Counted from the first letter of the stretch, positions 17,863 through 27,771 are shown. The stretch is DNA of 64,000 nucleotides from an uncultured Erythrobacter sp. (GCA_947493165.1 CANLPY010000001.1:2096566-2160565); one strand, 5' to 3'. A program made the numbers and translations. Notes: generated from the sequence alone by a model not told the origin.

Positions 17863-17903
17863 TTAGCGGGGGGAGCTCTCTCCTCTCCCTCTCTCCCCGC
17901 TAA
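17863..17903 (+). terminator. Stem-loop after amtB
   Basis: TTAGCGGGG (17863-17871) pairs with CCCCGCTAA (17895-17903), extended by four more pairs including one wobble. No U tract follows, so it may stabilise the 3' end rather than terminate. Confidence 0.55.
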
Positions 17904-17938
17904 CCCATGTTCCTCCTGCGAACATACAACTTTAATAA

Positions 17939-17972
17939 GGCCGGGGCGCACAGCGCGCTCCGGCCTCTTTTT
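17939..17972 (+). terminator. Intrinsic terminator between amtB and the GMC oxidoreductase gene
   Basis: GGCCGG (17939-17944) pairs with CCGGCC (17960-17965), with an inner GC-rich extension and then a run of Ts (TCTTTTTT). Oriented to end the amtB transcript before the converging gene. Confidence 0.8.
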
Positions 17973-18013
17973 TGCTTTGGTTGTAAGGTGCGGGCGTCTG
18001 CGCCCTCAAACCG

Positions 18014-19600
18014 CTACGCCGTCGCAGCTTTCACGAAGTCTGCGCATCGCTCACCGATCATGATACTCGGAGCGTTCGTATTGCCGCTGACGATTTTGGG
18101 CATCACGCTGGCATCTGCGATCCATAGACCGTCTAATCCGCGAACTTTCAGTGTTGGATCAACCACGCTCTGTGCATCTGCGCCCATTCGGCATGTGCCA
18201 ACAGGGTGATAGACAGTGTCCGCCCGCTCACGGATCAATTCATCAAGAGCCGCGTCGTCATTAATATCGATGGGATAGCGATCGGTCGGACCATATTCCT
18301 GTAGGGCGGGCGCTTCGACAATGCGGTGCGATAGGCGAATACCTGCGCGCAGAACCGCAAGATCGCGTTCATCATCGAGGAAATTCGGATCGAGAACCGG
18401 GGCAGCGGCTGCGTCTTTTGAACCCAGCCGCACGGTGCCCTTGCTTTCTGGGCGCAGCACACAGGCATGGAGTGAAAAGCCATGTTCCTTAACTTTCTCG
18501 CGGCCATGATCCTCCAATACGGCAGGCACGAAATGCCACTGAATATCCGGCGCTGGGCTATCAGGCATCACAGTCCAAAACCCGCCGGCCTCCGCATAGC
18601 AGGTGGTCATTGCGCCGGTGCGACTTTTGCGATGTTCGAGCATCGCCGCCGCCATCCGCAGGGTGCCTTTGATTGTGCCGCCTATCGGAACATCGCTCTC
18701 CGTTTCCCAGGCCGATACGTAATCGAGGTGATCTTGCAGGTTTGAACCAACGGCAGGGTGATCCAGCGCGACATCTATGCCATTGTCTTTGAGATGCTGG
18801 GCAGGGCCAACGCCAGATAACATAAGAATTTGAGGAGAATTGAATGCCCCCGCGGCTAAGATAACGCCGCGGCGCGCATACAGCATCTCGCTGCGCTTTC
18901 CGCGCCTCACGCGGACCCCAGTAACCCGGCCTTGTTCGATAACCAGCTTTTCAACCAGAGTGTTCGTGCGGATCGAGAAATTGCCTTGCTCACGAATTGG
19001 CTCAACATAAGCGCGCGCGGCTGACCAGCGCTCGCCGTTGCGCTGTGTCACTTGATACAGGCCAAAGCCTTCTTGGCTTTCATCGTTGAAGTCATCATTG
19101 CGGCGCAACTGCATCTCGCTCGCCGCCTCGACAAAGGAATGGCTGGCGGGGTTGGGAGAGATCAGGTCAGAGACAAACAGCGGTCCGCCTGCTCCGTGAA
19201 AATCATTCGCGCCGCGCTCATTGGCTTCGGCCTTTTTGAAATAAGGCAGCACATCTTTGTAAGCCCAACCATCGCAGCCCATTGCTGCCCAATTGTCGTA
19301 ATCCCACGCATTTCCGCGAATATAGACCATGGCGTTGATCGCAGAAGATCCGCCTAAACCTTTGCCGCGCGGTTGATAGCCGATCCGCCCATTCAATCCC
19401 TTTTGTGGAACAGTATCGAACTTGTAATTTGCGGAATTGCGGATGAAGGGCATGAAGCCCGGTGTATTGATCAGGACATTGTCATTGCGGCCGCCAGCCT
19501 CAATCAAGCACACACGCTTGGTCCCGTCGACGGCCAGCCGTCCGGCTGCTGCGCTGCCGCCGCTGCCACCTCCAATGACGATGTAATCAAAACTTTCCAT
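18014..19600 (-). CDS. GMC-family FAD-dependent oxidoreductase (choline dehydrogenase-like)
   Basis: 528 residues. The N-terminal Rossmann motif is GGGSGGSAAAGRL (about residues 9-21), followed by the GMC signature GKGLGGSSAINAMVYIRG near residue 79, the second signature around GVILAAGAFNSPQILMLSG, the catalytic His in YHPVGTCRMG, and SGNTNAPSIMIGERCADF at the C-terminus. It oxidises an alcohol of unknown identity. Choline is possible, but the family is broad. Probably the last gene of a three-gene minus-strand operon with the sterol desaturase-like and TM proteins. Confidence 0.93.
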   Translation of the reverse strand: MESFDYIVIGGGSGGSAAAGRLAVDGTKRVCLIEAGGRNDNVLINTPGFMPFIRNSANYKFDTVPQKGLNGRIGYQPRGKGLGGSSAINAMVYIRGNAWDYDNWAAMGCDGWAYKDVLPYFKKAEANERGANDFHGAGGPLFVSDLISPNPASHSFVEAASEMQLRRNDDFNDESQEGFGLYQVTQRNGERWSAARAYVEPIREQGNFSIRTNTLVEKLVIEQGRVTGVRVRRGKRSEMLYARRGVILAAGAFNSPQILMLSGVGPAQHLKDNGIDVALDHPAVGSNLQDHLDYVSAWETESDVPIGGTIKGTLRMAAAMLEHRKSRTGAMTTCYAEAGGFWTVMPDSPAPDIQWHFVPAVLEDHGREKVKEHGFSLHACVLRPESKGTVRLGSKDAAAAPVLDPNFLDDERDLAVLRAGIRLSHRIVEAPALQEYGPTDRYPIDINDDAALDELIRERADTVYHPVGTCRMGADAQSVVDPTLKVRGLDGLWIADASVMPKIVSGNTNAPSIMIGERCADFVKAATA

Positions 19601-19624
19601 GATATCTCCTCGTGAGGGAGATGA

Positions 19625-20590
19625 TTAGGCGGCCTTATTGGTTCCCGCAATCGGGTTTCGATCCGCTACCGGATTTGAGGGCTCGGCTTGGCCATTGCGT
19701 TCACGCCACCTTGCACGGATCATATCGGATGTGTCGCGGCTGCCATCGTGCGACCATCCCGGTTCGCGCAAAAGATACGACAGTTTATGACGCCATGGCG
19801 CGCGCCGGATATCACCAATCATGCCGACCCACTCATGAAACACAGACCAAAGCAAATTGAAACTGCCCAATTGCTTGACGATGCCATAGCGGATTTCTTC
19901 CTCGCCGTGCTCTGGCTCAAACGTGCCGAACATCTTGTCCCAAATGATGAAAACTCCGGCATAATTGCGATCAAGATAGCGCGGATTGGTTGCATGATGC
20001 ACACGGTGATGGCTAGGCGTATTCATCACTGCCTCGAACCAACGCGGCATTTTGCCAATCGCCTCGGTATGGATCCAAAATTGGTAGACTAGGTTGATCC
20101 CGCCACACACCGCAATCATGCCCGGATGAAAGCCGATCAGAACAAAGGGAAGCGCGAAAAGAAATCCAAACGTGAACGATCCAGTCCACGTTTGGCGCAG
20201 CGCGGTTGAGAGATTGTAGTGCTGGCTCGAATGATGGTTCACATGGGCAGCCCACATCCAGCGGATGCGATGCCCAGCGCGGTGCACCCAGTAATATTTG
20301 AGGTCATCGAGCAGAAAAACCAGCGGCCATGCCCACAAGGGATCCCACCAGTTCTCGCTAATATCGAATAAGCGGTATTCGTATGCGCCAATGAAGATCG
20401 CGAGCGCAAACCCGCCGAACAACGCTCCTGAAACTGTAGAGCCAAGGCCAAAGGCAAGGCTGACGAGCGTGTCCTTGGGTTCATAGCTTTCCGGCGCCCG
20501 AAGCCGCGCCCAGCCGAGTTCGACCAGCATCGCAAGTACGAAGAACGGTACGGCGACTTGTGTCACCGAGAAATCAGGCAGGTCGAGCAT
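19625..20590 (-). CDS. Sterol desaturase-family (fatty acid hydroxylase superfamily) membrane protein
   Basis: 321-residue polytopic membrane di-iron protein. Several hydrophobic segments surround the histidine clusters HRAGH, HVNHHSSQHYN and HRVHHATNPRYLDRNY, which is the superfamily's metal-binding signature. Substrate is unknown; carotenoid, hopanoid, fatty acid and sphingolipid hydroxylases all share this fold. Its start overlaps the preceding 145-residue gene by 17 bp, and the GMC oxidoreductase begins 24 bp downstream. Confidence 0.9.
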   Translation of the reverse strand: MLDLPDFSVTQVAVPFFVLAMLVELGWARLRAPESYEPKDTLVSLAFGLGSTVSGALFGGFALAIFIGAYEYRLFDISENWWDPLWAWPLVFLLDDLKYYWVHRAGHRIRWMWAAHVNHHSSQHYNLSTALRQTWTGSFTFGFLFALPFVLIGFHPGMIAVCGGINLVYQFWIHTEAIGKMPRWFEAVMNTPSHHRVHHATNPRYLDRNYAGVFIIWDKMFGTFEPEHGEEEIRYGIVKQLGSFNLLWSVFHEWVGMIGDIRRAPWRHKLSYLLREPGWSHDGSRDTSDMIRARWRERNGQAEPSNPVADRNPIAGTNKAA

Positions 20591-21011
20591 GGTCTGGGCT
20601 TCCTAGCTGATTGATAGCGCTTGCCCAAGTGTCTGGTCCAGTGTCGGCCTTCGTGAGGGTGAGCGATACTGTACCAAAGCGAGCCTCTCCGGTCGCGATG
20701 GACAGTACATTGCCCTGCACACTTGCGCTTGCTTCAGCTCCCAATAAACGCCCAGCGAAGTGCGCGCCATGCGCTTTGATGACCATGATTTGTCCGGCCT
20801 TGTCGCTTAGGACCGCCGCATTGCCGGCTTCGCTGATGGCGCTTTGGTTTGCAGCATATCCATCATGAACCTGGGCGGCAGCGCGTGCCGCATCTGTATG
20901 AGTGGAAAGGCTTGTGCTGCGACCCAGCTTCAAGGCAACGACCAATGCACCGACCACAAGTATCGCGATCAGCGAGCCAGCGAATTGTAAAATGCGCGGG
21001 TCAATTTCCAT
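20574..21011 (-). CDS. Membrane-anchored hypothetical protein
   Basis: 145 residues with one N-terminal TM helix (about residues 10-28) and a soluble remainder, probably periplasmic, with no motif I recognise. It overlaps the sterol desaturase-family gene and so is likely first in that operon. It is divergent from the secreted M20 amidohydrolase with 58 bp between starts. Confidence 0.75.
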   Translation of the reverse strand: MEIDPRILQFAGSLIAILVVGALVVALKLGRSTSLSTHTDAARAAAQVHDGYAANQSAISEAGNAAVLSDKAGQIMVIKAHGAHFAGRLLGAEASASVQGNVLSIATGEARFGTVSLTLTKADTGPDTWASAINQLGSPDHARPA

Positions 21012-21069
21012 GGTTCAAGGATTGGCATGTGCGTCCGTTTACGGCAAGCAGGGCGGCAAGGAGAATGCA

Positions 21070-22494
21070 ATGAAGTTTCTTACCCACACCGTTGTTTGCG
21101 CGTTTGCTCTTGTCTCTGCGCCTCTGGCTGCTGACAATCATGATCCAGCCGGATTGGTGGCCGCTCAGAAGGAGCGCACTGAACGGGTTGCCCAGCAATT
21201 GTGGGAGCTGGCTGAGGTTGGCTATCTCGAAACGCAGACCACGGCTCTATTGCAGACCGAGCTTGCAAAAGAAGGCTTTGAAGTCACACCTGGCATCGCT
21301 GAAATTCCCACCGCCTTTGTCGCGGAATGGGGTAGTGAAGGTCCGGTGATCGCGATATTGGCTGAAATGGATGCCTTGCCCGGCATCAACCAATCAGCTG
21401 CAGCAACCCGCGATCCAATAGCGGGCAAACACGCTGGCCACGCTTGCGGTCACAACTTGTTCGGCGCAGCGTCACTGACAGCAGCGATAGCGGTAAAGCA
21501 ATGGCTTGAGGCCACCGGTACACCGGGCCGCATCCGCCTTTATGGGACACCTGCTGAAGAAGGCGGCTCAGGCAAAGTGTACATGACGCGCGCTGGCATG
21601 TTCGATGATGTCGACATTGCGATCCACTGGCACGCTGATGATGAAAATAGCGCAGCGGCGCAAACCAGCCTCGCCAATCGCTCGGCCAAATTCCGCTTCA
21701 CGGGGATCTCCGCCCATGCGGCAGGAGCGCCCGAACGTGGTCGCTCGGCGCTTGATGGCGCAGAGGCGATGAACATGATGGCGAACATGCTGCATGAACA
21801 CATGCCGCAAGATGCGCGAATGCATTATGTTATCACGTCGGGCGGCAATGCGCCTAATGTCGTGCCTGATTTTGCCGAAGTGTTCTACTATGTCCGTCAC
21901 CCGGATCCTGATGGTGTCGAGGAAATTTGGACTAGGTTGGAGAATGCAGCCAAGGGTGCGGCATTGGGCACGGGGACGCAGGTTGAATGGGAAGTGATCC
22001 ATGGCAACAACCCGCTGCTGGTCAATGAATCGCTTGCTCGGGTGATGGATTCCAAGCTGCGCACGGTTGGCGGCGTTGAATACACTGCAGAAGAACGCGC
22101 CTGGGCTGAGGAAATCCAAAAATCCCTAGGCGATGCGGCCAAACCGCTCGATAGTGCGGCACAGATCGGAGCGTACTCCAAGAGCTTGGGCTATGGTTCA
22201 ACCGATGTCGGAGATGTGTCCTATGCGACGCCAACTGTCGGGGTTCGCACGGCGACTTGGATACCAGGGACAAGCGCGCACACTTGGCAAGCGGTAGCGG
22301 CCAGCGGTCATTCCATCGGCTACAAGGGCGCGCAAGTTGCGGCCAAGGCAATGGCTCTGATGGCTGCTGAACTTTATACCAACCCGCAATTGCGCGCTGA
22401 TGCCAGGGCGGAATTCAATGCCGCGCGCGGGCCGGATTACCAGTACAAATCGCTGCTTGGAGACCGCGAGCCGCCGCTGGATTACCGTAAGTAG
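21070..22494 (+). CDS. Secreted M20-family amidohydrolase (AbgB-like)
   Basis: 474 residues. It has a clear signal peptide (first ~20 residues, ending APLAA) and then an M20 metallopeptidase fold: ILAEMDALPG, HACGHNLFGAASL, GTPAEEGGSGK and the dimerisation-domain segment KFRFTGISAHAAGAPERGRSALDG. It resembles p-aminobenzoyl-glutamate hydrolase subunit B and related amidohydrolases that split N-acyl amino acids or peptides, here in the periplasm. Start 21070 is fixed by the AAGGAG ribosome site and the signal peptide; the frame open from 20902 is not coding upstream. Confidence 0.92.
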   Translation: MKFLTHTVVCAFALVSAPLAADNHDPAGLVAAQKERTERVAQQLWELAEVGYLETQTTALLQTELAKEGFEVTPGIAEIPTAFVAEWGSEGPVIAILAEMDALPGINQSAAATRDPIAGKHAGHACGHNLFGAASLTAAIAVKQWLEATGTPGRIRLYGTPAEEGGSGKVYMTRAGMFDDVDIAIHWHADDENSAAAQTSLANRSAKFRFTGISAHAAGAPERGRSALDGAEAMNMMANMLHEHMPQDARMHYVITSGGNAPNVVPDFAEVFYYVRHPDPDGVEEIWTRLENAAKGAALGTGTQVEWEVIHGNNPLLVNESLARVMDSKLRTVGGVEYTAEERAWAEEIQKSLGDAAKPLDSAAQIGAYSKSLGYGSTDVGDVSYATPTVGVRTATWIPGTSAHTWQAVAASGHSIGYKGAQVAAKAMALMAAELYTNPQLRADARAEFNAARGPDYQYKSLLGDREPPLDYRK

Positions 22495-22507
22495 CCGGGC
22501 GTAGCGC

Positions 22508-22948
22508 TCAGCCGTCTGCTTGAGCTGCAAGCATGTCGAGCATCGGTTTCACTGGCGTTACATCATAGCCCGCAGCAGCGGCGGAACGCATAATCTTATC
22601 GGGATCGTGACCGCTCTTGGCCTGCGCGAGCGACCATAGAAAGGTCGAACGTGTGCCAGAGCGGCAATATGCGAGCACCTTACCTTCTGCTGTTTTTAGC
22701 GCCGACTGCATTTGAACGATCTGCGGCTCGCTAAATCCAGAATGGCCGATTGGAATAGAGACATATTGCAGTCCAGCCGCCGAGGCTGCGGCGCTAATCT
22801 CTTCGCTTTGGGGTGCGCTGGGTTCTTCGCCATCTGGACGATTGTTGACGATCAATGTCACGCCCGCATCCTTCGCGGCAGTAATGTCACTAGTACCGAT
22901 CTGTGGGCTCGCAAACATAGTGTCAGAAAGCTGGCGAAATTCACTCAT
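22508..22948 (-). CDS. TIGR01244-family phosphatase/sulfurtransferase-like protein
   Basis: 146 residues of the DUF442/TIGR01244 family, which has a dual-specificity-phosphatase-like fold and is often found near persulfide or beta-lactamase-like hydrolases. The P-loop is YCRSGTRS (about residues 94-101), with a preceding RPDGEEPSAPQ segment typical of the family. Converges on the M20 gene with a 13-bp gap. Substrate unknown. Confidence 0.88.
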   Translation of the reverse strand: MSEFRQLSDTMFASPQIGTSDITAAKDAGVTLIVNNRPDGEEPSAPQSEEISAAASAAGLQYVSIPIGHSGFSEPQIVQMQSALKTAEGKVLAYCRSGTRSTFLWSLAQAKSGHDPDKIMRSAAAAGYDVTPVKPMLDMLAAQADG

Positions 22949-23254
22949 TTGTACGATTCCTTGATGCGAAGAGTAACAGCTGACCCACAGTTTGGGAGGC
23001 GCAATTGTTAAATTTTATGGCTGACTGCGTGTTGCGAAGCAAGAACACAAAGTGTTCGAAAGTGTCACAATTCTCCGACATAACGCACATGTTCGGTTAA
23101 ATCGTTCGCAAAGCATGACTTTGTGCGCTATGCATCCGAATCTACGAGGTGAGACTTCCGAGTTTCCTTGGATATCACCTGCGCCAAGCGCGGCTTGCTG
23201 TCCCTGCGCTGGTGCATAGGAGGATGGGCAGTCTGGTAAGGTACGTTTTGAGTT
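22949..23254. other. Leader and promoter region of the cold-shock gene
   Basis: 306 bp with no supported gene. It includes a perfect palindrome GAACAC-AAA-GTGTTC at 23043-23057 and an AGGAGG at 23218-23223 that abuts an ATG opening a 14-codon frame overlapping the next gene's start. A long structured 5' leader is typical of cold-shock messages, but no known thermosensor was identified. Confidence 0.5.
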
Positions 23255-24040
23255 ATGGGTTACGATAGAGGCCGTCGGCGCGGCCGGGACAAGCGCGACG
23301 GATTCGGCGAAGACAGCTATGATCCATTTGGCGGTGGCGGTGATGGATTTCCACCTCCGGGCAATTATGGAAATGACAGGCACGGCGGGGGCGGTGGTGA
23401 TCGCTTCGGCGGCGGTGGTGGCGGCGACCGTTACGGTGGCGGAGGCGGCGGTGACCGTTTCGGCGGCGGTGGCGGTGATCGCGGCGGCCCACGTGGCGGC
23501 GGCGGCGATCGCGGTGGCGGTGCTGGTGGCGGCGGTTTCAACCGCATGCCCGCTCAAGTCGTTGGCACGGGCAAAGGCACTGTAAAGTTCTTCAACAGCC
23601 AAAAAGGATTTGGCTTTGTCGCACAAGAAGGCGGCGGCGAAGATGTGTTTGTGCATATCAGTGCGGTTGAACGTGCTGGCCTTGAAGGGCTGGCAGAAGG
23701 CCAAGAGCTGGAGTTCAATCTGGTTGATCGCGGGGGCAAAGTTTCCGCACAGGATCTGCAAGTCGTCGGCGATGTTATTGCTGTCGAATCGAAGCCTGCT
23801 GCACCTCAGCGTGAACTGACCGGTGAAAAAGCGACTGGGACAGTCAAGTTTTTCAACTCGATGAAGGGCTTTGGCTTTTTGGTTCGCGACGATGGCCAAC
23901 CAGATGCGTTCGTTCACATCAGTGCAGTCGAGCGCTCAGGCTTGCAAGAGATCAATGAAGGCGAACGTTATGAGTTCGATCTCGAAGTTGATCGACGAGG
24001 CAAGCATTCTGCGGTCAATCTGGTGCCTGCTCAGGGCTAA
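23255..24040 (+). CDS. Cold-shock protein with Gly-rich N-terminus and two CSD domains
   Basis: 261 residues. Residues 1-100 are Gly/Arg/Asp-rich with repeated [13 protein letters not shown] units. Two cold-shock domains follow, each with the RNA-binding signature: [15 protein letters not shown] (about 108-122) with VFVHISAVE, and [15 protein letters not shown] (about 198-212) with AFVHISAVE. Nucleic-acid chaperone in the cytosol; the RG/GG-type head may add RNA binding or phase-separating behaviour (inference). The 300-residue frame on the opposite strand is a mirror of the Gly codons. A stop lies just before ATG 23255, so this is the only start. Confidence 0.93.
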   Translation: MGYDRGRRRGRDKRDGFGEDSYDPFGGGGDGFPPPGNYGNDRHGGGGGDRFGGGGGGDRYGGGGGGDRFGGGGGDRGGPRGGGGDRGGGAGGGGFNRMPAQVVGTGKGTVKFFNSQKGFGFVAQEGGGEDVFVHISAVERAGLEGLAEGQELEFNLVDRGGKVSAQDLQVVGDVIAVESKPAAPQRELTGEKATGTVKFFNSMKGFGFLVRDDGQPDAFVHISAVERSGLQEINEGERYEFDLEVDRRGKHSAVNLVPAQG

Positions 24041-24107
24041 TCCTGTGCATCATATAGAGGCCGTTTGACCGGACACGAGAGCGGCCTTACCCAATCACTT
24101 TCCGGAG

Positions 24108-24138
24108 ATGGCGGCTTTCAAAAGGCCGCCATTTCCTT
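24108..24138 (+). terminator. Hairpin between the cold-shock gene and argD
   Basis: ATGGCGGC (24108-24115) pairs with GCCGCCAT (24125-24132), with two further inner pairs, followed by TTCCTTTC. Likely terminator of the cold-shock transcript; its position 41 bp before argD also allows a role as a leader structure. Confidence 0.6.
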
Positions 24139-24172
24139 TCATAATTCAAATCCCAGTTCCAAGGATCAAACT

Positions 24173-25372
24173 ATGTCGATCACACCGCTCATGCCAGTCT
24201 ATCCGCGTTGCGGGGTTCGGCCTGTTCGTGGGGAGCATTGCCACCTGATTGATGAGGATGGCACGCGCTATCTCGATTTTGCCAGCGGCATTGCTGTAAA
24301 TCTTTTGGGACACTCGCACGAAGGTTTGATTGGCGCGATCCAAAAGCAAGCCGCCACGCTGATGCATGTGTCCAATCTGTATGGTAGCCCACAAGGTGAA
24401 AAGTTGGCTCAGATGCTGGTTGATCACACTTTTGCTGATACGGTGTTCTTTACGAACTCAGGCGCAGAGGCGGTGGAGACGGCGATCAAGACCGCCCGTG
24501 CCTATCATCAGAACGCTGGTGAAGAAGGTGACGCAAATAGATTTGAGCTGATTACCTTTGCCAACGCATTTCATGGCCGGACGATGGCGACAATCAGTGC
24601 CTCAAACCAAACCAAGATGCACCATGGCTTTTCGCCGATGCTCGATGGATTCAAATATGCTGAGTTTGATGATTTGGAATCAGCCAAAGCGCTGATGGGT
24701 CCGAATACAGCTGGATTCTTGGTTGAGCCAATTCAAGGTGAGGGGGGTATTCGCCCAGCTTCACAGGAATTTATGGCTGGTCTGCGAGCGCTCGCCGATC
24801 AGCATGATCTGATGTTGGTTCTGGATGAGGTGCAGTGCGGCGTCGCGCGCACAGGAACCCTTTATGCTTATGAGCAATATGGGATCACGCCGGATATCGT
24901 GGCCACTGCTAAGGGCATTGGCGGGGGCTTCCCATTCGGAGCCTGTCTGGCGACTGAGAAAGCCGCGCGCGGCATGACCTTTGGTACTCATGGCTCCACT
25001 TATGGCGGAAACCCTTTAGCGATGGCGGCGGGCTGCGCCGTATTGGAAGCGGTTGCGAATGAGGAGTTCTTGGCGTCAGTCCGCGACAAGGGTGAGCGGA
25101 TCCGCACACGGCTTGAGCAATTCATCGGAAATTACCCGGAATTGTTCGAGCTTGTTCGCGGGAAAGGCTTGATGCTGGGCATCAAAATGAAGGTCGAAAG
25201 CCGCCCATTCTTCGTGCATCTGCGCGACAATCACGACCTTCTGACTGTGGCCGCCGGTGACAACACCTTGCGTGTGCTCCCACCGCTGGTGATCGGTGAT
25301 GCGGAGATTGACGAATTTTTCGATAAGCTATCGGCTGGTGCAGCCAGTTTCGCGATTCCAGAGCCTGCTTGA
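24173..25372 (+). CDS. argD: Acetylornithine aminotransferase family protein
   Basis: 399-residue class III PLP aminotransferase. It has [17 protein letters not shown], the [14 protein letters not shown] block, [14 protein letters not shown], and the PLP lysine in [15 protein letters not shown]. Converts N-acetylglutamate semialdehyde to acetylornithine in arginine synthesis; the immediate coupling to argF (TGATG overlap) supports that role over other class III aminotransferases. ATG 24173 is chosen by homology; the longer frame from 24065 spans the hairpin and is not coding. Confidence 0.94.
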   Translation: MSITPLMPVYPRCGVRPVRGEHCHLIDEDGTRYLDFASGIAVNLLGHSHEGLIGAIQKQAATLMHVSNLYGSPQGEKLAQMLVDHTFADTVFFTNSGAEAVETAIKTARAYHQNAGEEGDANRFELITFANAFHGRTMATISASNQTKMHHGFSPMLDGFKYAEFDDLESAKALMGPNTAGFLVEPIQGEGGIRPASQEFMAGLRALADQHDLMLVLDEVQCGVARTGTLYAYEQYGITPDIVATAKGIGGGFPFGACLATEKAARGMTFGTHGSTYGGNPLAMAAGCAVLEAVANEEFLASVRDKGERIRTRLEQFIGNYPELFELVRGKGLMLGIKMKVESRPFFVHLRDNHDLLTVAAGDNTLRVLPPLVIGDAEIDEFFDKLSAGAASFAIPEPA

Positions 25373-26304
25373 TGGCGTATCAACACTTTCTTGACCTCAG
25401 TGATGCTGGTGCCAATGTGATCGCGGCGATGATTGCTGACGCGGTTGATCGCAAAGCGGCAAGAACTGGCTTTGGCAAAGGTCAGCCCGATTCTGACGCG
25501 CCACTCGCGGGTAAAGTACTTGCACTGGTGTTTGAGAAAAACTCGACACGTACCCGCGTCAGCTTTGACATTGCCATGCGTCAACTGGGTGGCAGCGTAT
25601 TGATTCTAGACAGCGCATCCAGCCAATTGGGGCGGGGTGAAACTATCGCCGATACAGCCCGCGTGCTTAGCCGGATGGTCGATGGAATCATGATGCGTAC
25701 CGATGATCACGCAAAGATCGAAGAGATGGCTCGCCATGCCACGGTGCCGGTCATCAACGGGCTGACCGATCGCTCTCACCCGTGCCAGATTGCCGCTGAC
25801 CTTTTGACAGTGATTGAACAAGGCAAGTCGTTACCTGGGCTTGAGGTCGCGTGGTTTGGTGACGGCAACAATGTGCTGCATTCGATCTTAGAGGCGGCCG
25901 GGCTGATGAAGTTCAATGTGCGTGTGGCAACTCCAACCGGATACGAACCGGTCGTGGAGTTCGTTGATAAGGCTCGCGCGGGCGGTGCGACCATTACAAT
26001 GACGCAGGACGTTGGCGAAGCAGCGCGCGATGCCGATGTGCTGGTCACCGATACGTGGATCTCGATGGGGCAGGAGGATGCCGATGAGAAGCGCGCAGCA
26101 ATGCAGCCTTATCAAGTCAACGCAGCTCTAATGGCGGAAGCCAAATCCGATGCTGTGTTTCTTCATTGCCTTCCAGCTCATGTGGGTGAAGAAGTAAGCG
26201 ACGAAGTCTTTGAGGGGCCACAATCGGTGGTCTTCGACGAGGCAGAAAACCGTATCCACGCGCAAAAGTCGGTTTTACTGTGGGGCTTTGGTTTGCTCAG
26301 CTGA
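25372..26304 (+). CDS. argF: Ornithine carbamoyltransferase
   Basis: 310 residues. Carbamoyl phosphate motif STRTR (in [12 protein letters not shown]), HPCQ (in [12 protein letters not shown]), ornithine-side DTWISMGQE and HCLPAH are all present and in order. Makes citrulline. Start ATG 25372 overlaps the argD stop, indicating one operon. Confidence 0.97.
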   Translation: MAYQHFLDLSDAGANVIAAMIADAVDRKAARTGFGKGQPDSDAPLAGKVLALVFEKNSTRTRVSFDIAMRQLGGSVLILDSASSQLGRGETIADTARVLSRMVDGIMMRTDDHAKIEEMARHATVPVINGLTDRSHPCQIAADLLTVIEQGKSLPGLEVAWFGDGNNVLHSILEAAGLMKFNVRVATPTGYEPVVEFVDKARAGGATITMTQDVGEAARDADVLVTDTWISMGQEDADEKRAAMQPYQVNAALMAEAKSDAVFLHCLPAHVGEEVSDEVFEGPQSVVFDEAENRIHAQKSVLLWGFGLLS

Positions 26305-26360
26305 TCGAAGAGATGCTGCTGCATCTTCATAAAGGCGCGGCCCTTACCATATAGCTTTGC

Positions 26361-27272
26361 ATGGATCAGACCCAAGATACCTCGGCGCAAGAGCCGGAGA
26401 CATTTTCTGACAAGTTGCTTGGTTTCACTCTGCCAGCACGCAATGCGCGTGGGCGATTGGTTCGCCTTGATAAGACGCTGAATGATGTTTTAGCGGCACA
26501 TGACTATCCCGCCCCAATCAAACATTTGTTGTGTGAGGCGCTCGTGCTGGGCTCTTTGATGGGCGGCCTGCTAAAAGGTGAGGAAGCGCAGCTTACTATG
26601 CAGGCGCAGACCAAAGCTGGGCCGGTCACTCTGCTGGTATGCGATTACCGCGGCGGGGTGATGCGCGGGTATGCTGAGTTTGATGAAACAAAGCTAAGCG
26701 ATCTCGGCGTCAACCCGGCCCTTCCTGCGCTGTTTGGTGACGGGTTTTTGGCGATCACTTTTGAGACCGGTGCTGGCAAACGCTATCAAGGCATTGTGCC
26801 GCTGGAAGGCGATACCCTGTCTGAAGCGTGTGAGAGCTACTTTGTGCAATCAGAGCAAGTGCCTACACTGATCCGCGTTGCCAGCCAGTCATACCAAGGC
26901 AGGCATCATGCAGCCGGAATTCTGATCCAGCATTTGGCCGATGGCGAGGAAGGGCGAGAGCGGCTCAATGTCCGGCTCGATCATCCCGATTGGGAGCATA
27001 TTGTCGCTCTAGGCGGGACAATTAGCCATGAAGAGCTGCTCGATGAAGGGCTTTCAATGGAGGGGATCGTTTGGCGGTTATTCCACGAAGAAGGCACCGT
27101 CATGGTGCAGCCTGGCGCCGGACTGAAGCGGGGATGCCGTTGTAGCGCGGAGCATTACCACACGGTCATTACGCGTTTTCCTGTCGATGAGCAGGATGCG
27201 ATGCGCAATAGTGATGGGCAGATCGTGGTCGACTGCCAGTTCTGTTCGAAACAATTCATCTTGGCGATTTAA
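26361..27272 (+). CDS. hslO: Hsp33 redox-regulated chaperone
   Basis: 303 residues. The C-terminal redox switch has the four zinc-binding cysteines, CRC near residue 253 and CQFC near residue 292, which oxidise to activate the holdase. The N-terminal substrate-binding domain matches the family (GSLMGGLLKGEEAQLTMQ, ADGEEG). Begins 56 bp after argF and could be co-transcribed. Confidence 0.95.
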   Translation: MDQTQDTSAQEPETFSDKLLGFTLPARNARGRLVRLDKTLNDVLAAHDYPAPIKHLLCEALVLGSLMGGLLKGEEAQLTMQAQTKAGPVTLLVCDYRGGVMRGYAEFDETKLSDLGVNPALPALFGDGFLAITFETGAGKRYQGIVPLEGDTLSEACESYFVQSEQVPTLIRVASQSYQGRHHAAGILIQHLADGEEGRERLNVRLDHPDWEHIVALGGTISHEELLDEGLSMEGIVWRLFHEEGTVMVQPGAGLKRGCRCSAEHYHTVITRFPVDEQDAMRNSDGQIVVDCQFCSKQFILAI

Positions 27273-27357
27273 CGATTCGTCCCTATTCAGGAACGGCTCA
27301 TCGTGCAATGGCTAATTCTTACAACCATCTAGACCGAGAATGTGGCGAGGTGCCGAC

Positions 27358-27771
27358 ATGGAACAGCGATTGAAGAAACGAAATATACGCTCCGCCCTTT
27401 TGGGCGCATTCGTTTTGTCGGCGGGAGCTTTCCCGCTACTGGCACAGTCCGATGGGCTTGCTATGCTTGCTGGTCTGAGCAAAGGTGAGTGGACCATCAC
27501 TTCTCGAGATGGAGCTGCTGCGCGCAGAATCTGTGTACGCACCGGGCGAGAGTTGATCCAGATCAGACATTCGCAACCTAACTGCAATCGCTTTGTTGTC
27601 GAGGATGGTTCAGCGGAAGTGAGTGTTCAATACACTTGTCCGGGCAATGGTTATGGTCGGACAAGCATCCGCCGCGAAACCGCGTCCTTGGTTCAGATCG
27701 AAAGCCAGGGGATTGCTGACGGATTGCCGTTTCAAGTAGCGGCTGAGGCTCGCCGAACTGGAACCTGTTGA
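27358..27771 (+). CDS. Secreted small protein of unknown function
   Basis: 137 residues with a signal peptide (MEQRLKKRNIRSALLGAFVL, hydrophobic to about residue 27, ending LLAQ). The mature part has three or four cysteines (RRICVRTG, QPNCNRFVV, YTCPGNGYG, C-terminal GTC), suggesting disulphides in the periplasm. I recall similar proteins widely conserved in Sphingomonadales and resembling DUF3617, but the family is uncertain. Start 27358 is preferred to 27340 because it opens the signal peptide. Confidence 0.75.
   Translation: MEQRLKKRNIRSALLGAFVLSAGAFPLLAQSDGLAMLAGLSKGEWTITSRDGAAARRICVRTGRELIQIRHSQPNCNRFVVEDGSAEVSVQYTCPGNGYGRTSIRRETASLVQIESQGIADGLPFQVAAEARRTGTC

Noticed and set aside
23224-23268. 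14-codon upstream frame overlapping the cold-shock start
   Set aside because: Its AGGAGG directly abuts the ATG, leaving no spacing for initiation; kept only as a remark on the leader.
23015-23917. 300-codon open frame antisense to the cold-shock gene
   Set aside because: It mirrors Gly codons of the repeat head and CSD region as Ala/Thr strings; no ribosome site or motif, while the plus strand has two clear cold-shock domains.
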